Origin: Tamlana sp. 2_MG-2023
Lineage (GTDB): Bacteria; Bacteroidota; Bacteroidia; Flavobacteriales; Flavobacteriaceae
Length of the DNA: 64,000 bases
Assembly (NCBI RefSeq): GCF_030548465.1
Contig: NZ_JAUOSF010000001.1
Location: 248,001 to 312,000, forward strand
Reading direction: 5' to 3'
Numbering within the stretch: position 1 is the first letter of the stretch; each line of letters begins with the position of its first letter. The notes below the pieces were generated by a model. It was not told the DNA's origin, did no database searches, and saw only the letters and a program-made list of their open reading frames with translations. Below are positions 16,902 through 24,314 of this stretch, one piece after another. The position numbers and the translations under genes are program-made.

Positions 16902-17852
16902 TTATCCAAGAATACTAATAATTTGTTCTGCTAATTCAGTACCAATTCTATCTTGTGCTTCGTTAGTTGCTGCACCAGTATGAGGTGTTAAAGATAAAGC
17001 TGGGTTCATTAATAACTGAATTTCTGGTTTAGGTTCTTTTTCAAAAACATCTAAAGCTGCTCTAGAAACTTTACCACTTTCTAAGGCTTTTACAAGGGCA
17101 ACTTCGTTAACTACACCGCCACGTGCTGCGTTAGCGATGATTACACCGTCTTTCATGATGTTAAATTCTGCTTCATCAATAACGTAACCATCTTGTGCTG
17201 GAACGTGTAATGAGATGAAATCAGCTTGTTTTAAAACTTCTTCTTTAGAAATCGTTTCAATTTCAAAACTTACTTTTTGTCCGTCAAAGAAATTTAATTC
17301 TAGGTTCGCTTTTTCTAAGAAAGGATCGAAAGCTACAACTTTCATACCTGCTCCTAAAGCTACCTTAGCAGTTGCTTGACCAATACGACCAAAACCTAAA
17401 ACACCTAAAGTCTTACCTTTTAATTCTGTTCCTTTAGCGTAAGCTTTCTTTAAACCTTTAAAGTTTTGATCACCTTCTAACGGCATATCTCTGTTTGAGT
17501 TATGTAAGAAACGTGCTAATCCAAAAAAGTGACCAAATACTAACTCGGCAACAGAGTGCGAAGAAGCTGCTGGCGTGTTAATAACGCTAAGTCCTTTTTC
17601 TCTGGCGTAGGCTACATCGATATTATCCATACCAACACCACCACGTCCAATGATTTTTAATCCTGGACAAGCGTCGATTAAGTCTTGACGTACAGTAGTT
17701 GCACTTCTAACTAATAAAACAGCGATGTCTTTTTCGTTGATATAATTGATTAATTGCTCTTGTGCTACGGTAGTAGTGATTACTTCGTATCCTGCTTTTT
17801 CTAAGGCATCGATACCACTTTGTGAAATACCGTCGTTTGCTAATACTTTCAT
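16902..17852 (-). CDS. serA: D-3-phosphoglycerate dehydrogenase (short form)
   Basis: A 316-residue member of the D-2-hydroxyacid dehydrogenase family, first step of serine synthesis (3-phosphoglycerate to 3-phosphohydroxypyruvate). The Rossmann motif GFGRIGQA lies near residues 153-160. The catalytic Arg (ARGG), Glu (FEKEP) and His (LTPHTGA) regions are present. It lacks the regulatory ACT domain of the long forms. It lies 100 bp after serC on the same strand, which fixes the substrate call. Confidence 0.92.
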   Translation of the reverse strand: MKVLANDGISQSGIDALEKAGYEVITTTVAQEQLINYINEKDIAVLLVRSATTVRQDLIDACPGLKIIGRGGVGMDNIDVAYAREKGLSVINTPAASSHSVAELVFGHFFGLARFLHNSNRDMPLEGDQNFKGLKKAYAKGTELKGKTLGVLGFGRIGQATAKVALGAGMKVVAFDPFLEKANLELNFFDGQKVSFEIETISKEEVLKQADFISLHVPAQDGYVIDEAEFNIMKDGVIIANAARGGVVNEVALVKALESGKVSRAALDVFEKEPKPEIQLLMNPALSLTPHTGAATNEAQDRIGTELAEQIISILG

Positions 17853-17868
17853 TGTTTTGTTATTTATT

Positions 17869-17941
17869 TTTTCCGCGAAAGCGAAAATCTTTTATGTTTA
17901 ATTTATAGGTAGCTTTATAAGATTTCCACTTTCGTGGAAAT
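17869..17941. repeat. Two short TTTCCnC...GnGGAAA hairpins between serC and serA
   Basis: ATTTCCAC-tttc-GTGGAAAT at 17922-17941 is a perfect inverted repeat. A near relative with one mismatch lies at 17869-17888. Similar hairpins occur at 21819-21838 and, in altered form, at 34186-34205. They may be a mobile palindromic family or 3' processing signals inside the serCA transcript. Confidence 0.6.
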
Positions 17942-17952
17942 AAAAAAACTAT

Positions 17953-19017
17953 TTATGCTTTAGCTTCTAATTCATTCATCACTTCTACTAACGCTTTTAC
18001 GCTGTCTAAAGGTAAAGCGTTGTACATAGATGCTCTGTAGCCACCAACACTTCTGTGCCCGTTTACACCACTAATTCCTGCTTCCTTAAGCATAGCATCA
18101 AAAGTATCTTTTAAACTTTCGTTTGTTAAGTTAAATGTTGCATTCATTGTTGAACGATCTTCTTTTGCAGCAAATCCTTTGAACAATGGATTTAAATCAA
18201 TTTCAGAATACATTAAAGTTGCTTTCTTTTCGTTTTCTTCTTGAATTCCAGCAATACCACCTAGTCCTTTTAACCACTCTAAAGTTAACATAGAAGTGTA
18301 TACTGGGAATACAGGAGGCGTGTTATACATACTGCCTGCTTTGATGTGTAATTGGTAATCTAAGATTGATGGGATGTCACGAGATACTTTACCTAAAATT
18401 TCGTCTTTTACAACAACAAGCGTTGTACCTGCTTGCCCCATATTTTTTTGAGCACCTGCATATATTAAAGCGAATTTTGAATAATCTAAAGTCGTTGAGA
18501 AAATATCACTACTCATATCACATACTAAAGACACATCTGTTTGAGGGATATCCTTAAACTGGGTTCCGAAAATAGTGTTGTTTGAAGTATAGTGTAAGTA
18601 ATCTAAATCTGAAGGAATTTCAAATCCTTTAGGGATGTAATTAAAGTTCGCATCGGCAGAAGAAGCTACGTCGATAATTTCTCCTACTTTCTTAGCTTCT
18701 TTAATCGCTTTTCCACTCCAAGCACCTGTATTTATATAACCTGCTTTTTTCTCTAAAAGATTTAATGCTGTCATTAAAAACTGCGTACTAGCACCACCTT
18801 GTAAAAATAAAGCTGTATAACCTTTTCCTTCTAAACCTAAAAGCTCTAAAGCTAACGCTCTAGCGTTTTCCATAATCTCTACAAAATCTTTACTTCTGTG
18901 AGAGATTTCAATTAAGGATAATCCACTGTTATTATAATCTACAATTGCCCCTGAAGCTTTTAATAAAACTTCTTGTGGTAAAATACTAGGTCCTGCACTA
19001 AAGTTATGTTTTTTCAT
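17953..19017 (-). CDS. serC: Phosphoserine aminotransferase
   Basis: A 354-residue PLP enzyme of fold type I converting 3-phosphohydroxypyruvate to phosphoserine. It starts KKHNFSAGPSILPQEVL, the family hallmark. The PLP lysine lies in IYAGAQKNMGQAG (near residue 189-195). A substrate loop ends in HRSVGGYRASMYNA. It is the first gene of the serC-serA pair. No phosphatase gene (serB) is in the window. Confidence 0.96.
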   Translation of the reverse strand: MKKHNFSAGPSILPQEVLLKASGAIVDYNNSGLSLIEISHRSKDFVEIMENARALALELLGLEGKGYTALFLQGGASTQFLMTALNLLEKKAGYINTGAWSGKAIKEAKKVGEIIDVASSADANFNYIPKGFEIPSDLDYLHYTSNNTIFGTQFKDIPQTDVSLVCDMSSDIFSTTLDYSKFALIYAGAQKNMGQAGTTLVVVKDEILGKVSRDIPSILDYQLHIKAGSMYNTPPVFPVYTSMLTLEWLKGLGGIAGIQEENEKKATLMYSEIDLNPLFKGFAAKEDRSTMNATFNLTNESLKDTFDAMLKEAGISGVNGHRSVGGYRASMYNALPLDSVKALVEVMNELEAKA

Positions 19018-19093
19018 TTTTCTTGGTAAAAATTAAGATGTAAAGGTCTTAATTAATTCCTGATTTTTAATTAAAAATTCTTTAAAAGTTTTG

Positions 19094-20152
19094 TCAAATC
19101 GCTAATAAAAATTCAACAGAATCCACGTCATCTGCATATTCCCAAAGTTGAGGTTTTTGAGTGGCTCCAAAAGCGATTTCGCTTTTTGTAAATCCGTTAG
19201 ACACAATGCATTGAATTTGCTGTTTATTTGCTTTTAGTTTTTCTTCTAATTGCGTTTTATTTTCATAATATTCATAGAAAACAGTAGCAATAGGCGAGGC
19301 TAAACTTTCGTCTTCTTTAATCATGAAAAAGCCGTTTTCTAGCATGTCAAATTCACTCATTAAATAGACCGCTTTATTGTAGTCGTAATTATTCGCGTAT
19401 TTGGCTTTATTGATAATAGGATGCCAGTGGTACATGCCTTCAAAGAACGCATCGAAATTGTAATTTTTTGGTAGGTAGAGTTTCGAAACGTTTCGGCAGC
19501 CTAATCCGTAGTATCTAAAAATGTCTTCCGATAGGTTTTTTAGGTCAGCTTCAGATTCATCACCAGTTAAAACAGCGACTGAATTTCTGTTATTTCTTAT
19601 AATGGAAGGTTTATCTTTAAAATAATATTCAAAATAACGTGCCGTATTATTGCTTCCTGTGGCGATAACAGCATCAAAATTTTCTACTTTCCCTTCCGTA
19701 AAGTTAATTTTACCTTTAAACTGAGGCTCCACAAATTCCAAATATTTAGCCAGATAGGGTAGTAGGTGTTTGTCGTTTGAAGACTGCTTCACCAAAACAT
19801 GATGTCCCGTAATTAGAACCGATAAAAAATCGTGAAACCCTACAAGTGGTATGTTTCCGGCCATTATTATGGCGACAGTTTTCGGATTCAACTTTTCAAC
19901 TTGATAAGGTTTTAACCAAGTGTTCAGATTCTCAAGCGTTAAGGCGTCAGACCATGATTTTAATGCAAAGCGCATGTTTTCTTGAGTAAACCAGCCGTTA
20001 TGTTCTTCTGCTAATTTTAACTGATGTTTAAAGCCATCGAAGAAAATATCATTGTGTTCAACAATATCATCCTTTTGGACAACTTCGTTAGAAAATTGCC
20101 TTAAAAAATCTCCTAATTTTATAAAAGCATTAATTCTTTCTTGTAATTGCAT
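19094..20152 (-). CDS. Acyl-CoA reductase (LuxC-like)
   Basis: A 352-residue protein of the aldehyde-dehydrogenase-like LuxC family. Seen: VAIIMAGNIPLVGFHDFLSVLITGH (nucleotide-binding start), the VIATGSNNTARYFEYYF segment, and the likely catalytic cysteine in YYGLGCRNVSKLYLP. LuxC proteins reduce acyl-CoA to aldehyde; the Bacteroidota homologue has no known partner here. It lies upstream of serC with 76 bp between, and is divergent from the ferredoxin gene with overlapping promoters. Confidence 0.85.
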   Translation of the reverse strand: MQLQERINAFIKLGDFLRQFSNEVVQKDDIVEHNDIFFDGFKHQLKLAEEHNGWFTQENMRFALKSWSDALTLENLNTWLKPYQVEKLNPKTVAIIMAGNIPLVGFHDFLSVLITGHHVLVKQSSNDKHLLPYLAKYLEFVEPQFKGKINFTEGKVENFDAVIATGSNNTARYFEYYFKDKPSIIRNNRNSVAVLTGDESEADLKNLSEDIFRYYGLGCRNVSKLYLPKNYNFDAFFEGMYHWHPIINKAKYANNYDYNKAVYLMSEFDMLENGFFMIKEDESLASPIATVFYEYYENKTQLEEKLKANKQQIQCIVSNGFTKSEIAFGATQKPQLWEYADDVDSVEFLLAI

Positions 20153-20158
20153 TCTGAA

Positions 20159-20190
20159 TTTGGTTATGAAAGGTTTAGGCGTTATTTTTG
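20159..20190 (+). promoter_or_regulatory. Promoter of the ferredoxin gene
   Basis: TTTG at 20159-20162, a 20-bp spacer and TATTTTTG at 20183-20190. The ATG follows at 20221. Confidence 0.75.
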
Positions 20191-20196
20191 CTATTG

Positions 20197-20227
20197 CAAA
20201 TTTAGAAAGAAAAAAACGCTATGGCAA
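20197..20227 (-). promoter_or_regulatory. Promoter of the acyl-CoA reductase gene
   Basis: Read on the minus strand: a TTG (20225-20227), a 20-bp spacer, then TAAATTTG (20197-20204). The -33 end lies inside the first codons of the ferredoxin gene, so the two divergent promoters are interleaved and probably compete. Confidence 0.6.
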
Positions 20228-20574
20228 TTATAATAACAGACGAATGTATAAATTGTGGTGCATGTGAACCGGAATGCCCGAATACGGCAATTTATGAAGG
20301 TGCAGATGATTGGCGCTACAAAGATGGTACAAGTTTGGACGGAACAGTAGTATTAACAAATGGAACTGAAGTTGATGCTGATGAAGCTCAAGAACCTATT
20401 AGTGACGAGCTTTACTACATCGTACCAGATAAATGTACAGAGTGTAAAGGTTTCCATGACGAACCTCAATGTGCGGCGGTATGCCCAGTAGATTGTTGTG
20501 TTCCTGATGATGATCATGTAGAAACTGAAGAGGAATTATTAGCAAAACAGAAATTTATGCATCCTGATGGATAA
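20221..20574 (+). CDS. 4Fe-4S dicluster ferredoxin
   Basis: A 117-residue soluble ferredoxin. The first cluster motif [13 protein letters not shown] starts at residue 11. An insertion of about 55 residues follows, then [22 protein letters not shown], which completes two 4Fe-4S sites. The acidic C-terminal tail ([15 protein letters not shown]) is typical of Bacteroidota forms. It is a general low-potential electron carrier; the partner is unknown. It ends in a terminator. Confidence 0.92.
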   Translation: MAIIITDECINCGACEPECPNTAIYEGADDWRYKDGTSLDGTVVLTNGTEVDADEAQEPISDELYYIVPDKCTECKGFHDEPQCAAVCPVDCCVPDDDHVETEEELLAKQKFMHPDG

Positions 20575-20599
20575 TTAAAGATCTTTTAATATATTTGAA

Positions 20600-20630
20600 G
20601 AAAGACTGCCGGAAATGGTGGTCTTTTTTT
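20600..20630 (+). terminator. Terminator of the ferredoxin gene
   Basis: AAAGACTGCC (20601-20610) pairs with GGTGGTCTTT (20617-20626, two wobble pairs) followed by a T run. Confidence 0.8.
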
Positions 20631-21024
20631 GTTTCTAGTAGTATTCAGTCAAAAAAAAATATTTACATATTCAGCAAACCAACGCTTAAAGAAACACTTA
20701 GTTACTTTACTAGTTACCGTACTACCAGCCTTTTTTACGTTTATTTTTTCAAAATTATAATTAACTATGACAATGTGATAGCGGTCAACGTGGTTAGTCA
20801 CGGACTTGCTTATAGTATGTTTTTATGGACTTAAATGGTTTTAGTTTTGGAGTATCATTAACTAAAAAAGATGCTGTAGGGGAATTTATAAAAACACAAG
20901 AGGCAGCTATTTAAAATAAAACTTATATTTGATTAAAATATCCTGAGCTTTTGCTTGGGATATTTTTTTTAATCTTGATTAAACTATTGCAAAATCGTTT
21001 AGTCTAACCCCAAAAAAATATAGT
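20631..21024. other. Non-coding stretch with a gene-tail remnant and a terminator
   Basis: No convincing full gene. A 29-codon frame at 20825-20914 (MDLNGFSFGVSLTKKDAVGEF...) looks like the tail of a former gene. It is followed by a good terminator hairpin at 20936-20970 (AAAATATCC / GGGATATTT plus T run) that now has no gene to serve. No family could be named. Confidence 0.4.
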
Positions 21025-21525
21025 ATGACAAGTAAATGGATGCGTATAATACATCGTTATTTAGGCTTTTTCTTAATAGGAGTGATGATTGTTTACTCTT
21101 TAAGTGGTGTTATTTTAATCTTTAGAAACACCGATTTCTTAAAAAATAAAATTGAAGTAGAAAAAACAATCAAACCAAATTTAAGAGGCGAAGCACTTGG
21201 TCGCGCTTTAAAAATTAAACGTTTTAAAGCAGAAAAAACTGAAGGCGATTTAATTTTGTTTAAAAACGGTCAATATAATAAAACCACAGGTGTTGCTAAA
21301 TATACTAAAGCAGAATTACCTTATGTACTAAATAGAATGACCCATTTACATAAAGCCACATCACAAGAGCCTTTGTTTTGGTTGAATGTGTTTTCTGGGG
21401 TGTCGCTTTTCTTTTTCGCTATATCATCTTTTTGGATGTTTCTGCCCAAAACTAAAATCTTTAAAAAAGGCATGTATTTTACAGCTTTTGGAGTGGTGTT
21501 AACGCTAATAATGCTATTTATATAA
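21025..21525 (+). CDS. PepSY-associated membrane protein
   Basis: A 166-residue membrane protein. An N-terminal helix (RIIHRYLGFFLIGVMIVYSLSGVILIF) contains the H-R-Y-L-G start typical of PepSY-associated TM proteins. A soluble PepSY-like middle follows, then two C-terminal helices. A His pair in NRMTHLHKATSQEPLFWLN lies before the second helix. In Bacteroidota such proteins usually accompany siderophore uptake, possibly as reductases; no such genes flank it here. Confidence 0.75.
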   Translation: MTSKWMRIIHRYLGFFLIGVMIVYSLSGVILIFRNTDFLKNKIEVEKTIKPNLRGEALGRALKIKRFKAEKTEGDLILFKNGQYNKTTGVAKYTKAELPYVLNRMTHLHKATSQEPLFWLNVFSGVSLFFFAISSFWMFLPKTKIFKKGMYFTAFGVVLTLIMLFI

Positions 21526-21855
21526 AGCGTTATTTTTGTTTTATAATCATTATCATAAAATTCTGGGTTTAGCACTTAGGATTTTTTTTATTCCGATTGA
21601 AGCGGGTTTAGTTCATTATCGTTAATGAGTGAATTCAATAATCATAAGATATATAGTTTTCATTAAACTAGAATTTAAAGATTCAGTAATTAAAGCTTAA
21701 AATTGTTACAAAAAATAATAAAGGAATTAACTACATTTGCACCCGTCTACCGAAAAGGCAGGCTCGCAAAATGAATTCCAACGAAAGTAGGAATCTTTTT
21801 AAATTTTGTTATTAAAAGATTTCCGTTTACACGGAAATGAAAAAAAATATATCAC
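21526..21855. other. Leader region of ychF with -7 box and two hairpins
   Basis: A -7 box TACATTTG lies at 21732-21739, with a TTG at 21703-21705 (26-bp spacer, long). The leader of roughly 110 bases contains an imperfect hairpin ATTCC...GGAAT (21775-21794) and a perfect one ATTTCCGT-ttac-ACGGAAAT (21819-21838), relatives of those near 17.9 kb. The first 200 bases show nothing else. Confidence 0.5.
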
Positions 21856-22950
21856 ATGAAAGCAGGTATAGTCGGGTTACCAAACGTAGGAAAATCAACG
21901 TTATTCAATTGTTTATCAAATGCCAAAGCGCAGAGTGCTAACTTTCCGTTTTGTACCATAGAACCAAATATTGGTGTGGTAAACGTTCCAGATCCGCGTT
22001 TAGAGAAATTAGAATCTTTGGTAAATCCAGAGCGTGTTTTACCTGCAACTGTTGAAATTGTTGATATTGCGGGATTAGTAAAAGGAGCCAGTAAAGGTGA
22101 AGGTTTAGGAAATCAATTCTTAGCAAATATTCGTGAAACAGATGCTATTTTACATGTTTTACGTTGTTTCGATAACGATAATATCGTGCACGTTGATGGT
22201 AATGTAAATCCGATTCGTGACAAGGAAACGATAGATATGGAACTTCAATTGAAAGACCTTGAAACTGCCGATAAGAAATTAGAAAAAGTTAAACGTGCTG
22301 CAAAAACAGGAAATAAAGAAGCTCAAAAGGAAGAAGCTGTTTTATTAAAAATTAAAGCAGGGTTAGAAGCAGGAGTTTCAGTAAGAGCTTTAGAGTTTTC
22401 AGAAGATGATTATGAAGAGTTTGTTGTGCCATCACAGTTTATTACAGATAAACCAGTAATGTATGTTTGTAATGTAGATGAAGGTGCTGCTGTTTCCGGA
22501 AATGATTATGTAGAGCAAGTTAAGGAAGCTGTTAAAGATGAAAATGCAGAAGTGATTGTTTTAGCGGTTGGAACTGAAGCTGATATTAACGAATTAGAAG
22601 ATTACGAAGAGCGTCAAATGTTTCTTCAAGACATCGGATTAGAAGAAGCAGGTTCCGCAAAATTAATTCGTGGTGCTTATAAATTATTAAATCAGCAAAC
22701 TTACTTTACTGCTGGCGTTAAGGAGGTTCGCGCTTGGACTGTTGATATTGGAGCTACGGCACCACAGGCAGCCGGTGTTATTCATACCGATTTCGAAAAA
22801 GGGTTTATCCGTGCAGAAGTTATCGCTTACAATGACTATGTTGAATTAGGTAGCGAGGCTAAAGTTAAAGAAGCAGGGAAAATGCGTGTTGAAGGCAAGA
22901 ATTACATCGTAAAAGATGGAGATGTAATGCATTTCTTATTTAATGTGTAA
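21856..22950 (+). CDS. ychF: Obg-family ATPase YchF
   Basis: A 364-residue P-loop protein of standard length. G1 is [12 protein letters not shown] (residues 6-17) and G3 is [17 protein letters not shown]. Where GTPases have NKxD, this has NVDE, which fits the ATP preference of YchF. The C-terminal TGS-like domain includes [14 protein letters not shown] and [11 protein letters not shown]. It is ribosome-associated and linked to stress control. Single-gene transcript. Confidence 0.96.
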   Translation: MKAGIVGLPNVGKSTLFNCLSNAKAQSANFPFCTIEPNIGVVNVPDPRLEKLESLVNPERVLPATVEIVDIAGLVKGASKGEGLGNQFLANIRETDAILHVLRCFDNDNIVHVDGNVNPIRDKETIDMELQLKDLETADKKLEKVKRAAKTGNKEAQKEEAVLLKIKAGLEAGVSVRALEFSEDDYEEFVVPSQFITDKPVMYVCNVDEGAAVSGNDYVEQVKEAVKDENAEVIVLAVGTEADINELEDYEERQMFLQDIGLEEAGSAKLIRGAYKLLNQQTYFTAGVKEVRAWTVDIGATAPQAAGVIHTDFEKGFIRAEVIAYNDYVELGSEAKVKEAGKMRVEGKNYIVKDGDVMHFLFNV

Positions 22951-22987
22951 ATTTAATGTTAAGTTTTATGTTAAATGTAAGTTAAAT

Positions 22988-23017
22988 TTTGTTGGAAAGG
23001 GATTTTGATTAAGTTTG
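22988..23017 (+). promoter_or_regulatory. Promoter of the SRPBCC gene
   Basis: TTTG at 22988-22991, an 18-bp spacer and TAAGTTTG at 23010-23017. The ATG follows 32 bp later at 23050. Confidence 0.7.
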
Positions 23018-23049
23018 TGCACCAAACTAGTCCAACCTTAACCTAAAAA

Positions 23050-23538
23050 ATGGCTACAATCCTTTTAGAGTCAGAAATCAATTCTGATATAAAAACATGT
23101 TTCGACTTATCCCGAAATATTACGATTCTTAAAGAGTCTCTTAAACGTACCAATGAGACTCCTATTGCTGGTAAAACATCTGGACTCATTGAGAAAGGGG
23201 AGTGGATCAGCTGGGAAGCCAATCATTTTGGGGTCGCTCAGCATCTCACTACTAAAATTGTCGCCTTTGATCGTCCGAATTATTTTGTAAATGAAATGGT
23301 TTTAGGCGTGTTTAAGTCTTATCGTCACGAACATATTTTTGAGGAAATAAACGGTATAACCCTCATGACTCATAGGTTTATTTTTGAATCACCTTACGGC
23401 ATCTTAGGGAAACTAGTAGATTGGTTGTTTCTGAAGCGTTATATTACCAAGCTTTTAAAATCACGCATTAAAACTTTAAAATTTATAGCAGAAAGTGAAA
23501 GTGCTGACGATTATACCTCGCCCTATTTGGCTATTTAG
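23050..23538 (+). CDS. SRPBCC (START-like) family protein
   Basis: A 162-residue soluble protein with the helix-grip pattern: an N-terminal strand and helix (ESEINSDIKTCFDLSRNITILKES), central strands (GEWISWEANHFGV, TTKIVAFDRPNYFVNEMVLG, SYRHEHIFEEINGITLMTHRF), and a long C-terminal helix (LVDWLFLKRYITKLLKSRIKTLKFIA). The family binds hydrophobic ligands; the ligand here is unknown. It has its own promoter. Confidence 0.8.
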   Translation: MATILLESEINSDIKTCFDLSRNITILKESLKRTNETPIAGKTSGLIEKGEWISWEANHFGVAQHLTTKIVAFDRPNYFVNEMVLGVFKSYRHEHIFEEINGITLMTHRFIFESPYGILGKLVDWLFLKRYITKLLKSRIKTLKFIAESESADDYTSPYLAI

Positions 23539-23608
23539 CAACTGCAAAAGTTCGAAGCAAGGTTGTGCAATTACACGATTAAATAAATAAAAGCTTTAAC
23601 AATTATAT

Positions 23609-23776
23609 TTACCCACCAATAGCAGTCATACTCCAATTTTTACTATGTAATTCGGGTTCTTGAAGTTTTTTAAGTGTATCCATGCCGCCACGGACTTTAA
23701 ATTTGGCTAACACCGCTTTTTGAATAACGGGTTCTATAGATTTTCCTTCACGTAGCGTGGTTAATAAATCAGATTC
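23609..23776 (-). pseudogene. Remnant of a second moaA (last 56 codons)
   Basis: Read on the minus strand this gives the C-terminus of MoaA, ending KLQEPELHSKNWSMTAIGG and a stop. It matches the 3' end of the intact moaA (30137-31135) at about 152 of 168 bases, by hand alignment. Homology stops abruptly at both ends. Most differences are silent, so the copy was under coding selection until recently. It has no start and no radical-SAM motif, so it is a dead fragment. It suggests a lost, duplicated or recombined copy of the cofactor locus here. Confidence 0.85.
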
Positions 23777-24245
23777 CCGATGGCTCGAACAACAATAAAA
23801 GAAACGTTGATAGCTCGGACTTGTGGTCCGTGCTCACAAGAGTAAGCAATAAATGAGAAAGCCTTAATAGAGATTGGAGATGCCCAAAAAGTTAGACACT
23901 ATTTGGAGCAGTTTTTATTTAACCTATATAGTCATCAGGAAGTTTAAAGAAAGGAAAGTGTTTTTCAGTTGAATTTAATAGTTCTGTATTTAGTTTTAAG
24001 CTTTGAAGAGCATTTGTGGTAAATGAGTGTTGTAGAGTATTTATTTAGTCACAGATTATAAGTCGGTGCTATCGGAGGAAAACACCCTTCAGGTTTTAAA
24101 AACCTGAAGGGTGTTTGAATACTACGATTATTACAAATCTATTGCTATTACTGGTTTTGTAGAGTAAATCACACCCTTTTACATGTTAAAAGGTGTTCTA
24201 CACTTTTCTTGTATAGCTGCTAAAAACCCTGAATACAGGGTAAAA
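23777..24245. other. Scarred intergenic region with IS-like end and stem-loops
   Basis: No gene is seen. A compact hairpin CGGAC-ttgtg-GTCCG lies at 23817-23831. TGCCCAAAAAGTTAGACA at 23881-23898 resembles IS3-family terminal repeats. Three stem-loops follow: an 18-bp-arm palindrome around AACACCCTTCAGGTTTT (24080-24117), a smaller one at 24171-24196 (ACACCCTTTTA / TAAAAGGTGT), and ACCCTG-aata-CAGGGT at 24226-24241. This looks like the scar of insertions and deletions. Confidence 0.55.
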
Positions 24246-24314
24246 AAAAGTTTAAAATAAATGTATTTTGCAGCAGAAATAAAACAGACTTTTAGCTATA
24301 CAAACATCATTTTC

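Noticed and set aside
20595-20834. 79-codon frame after the ferredoxin gene
   Set aside because: It begins inside the terminator hairpin and has no domain or promoter; treated as part of decayed intergenic DNA.
24080-24245. CRISPR-like array before the WGR/ankyrin gene
   Set aside because: The repeats are palindromes of different sequence, without regular spacers or cas genes.
24261-24314. Longer start of the WGR/ankyrin protein at 24261
   Set aside because: The extra 18 codons overlap a -7-like TATTTTGC, and the WGR-like domain begins naturally at the ATG at 24315.
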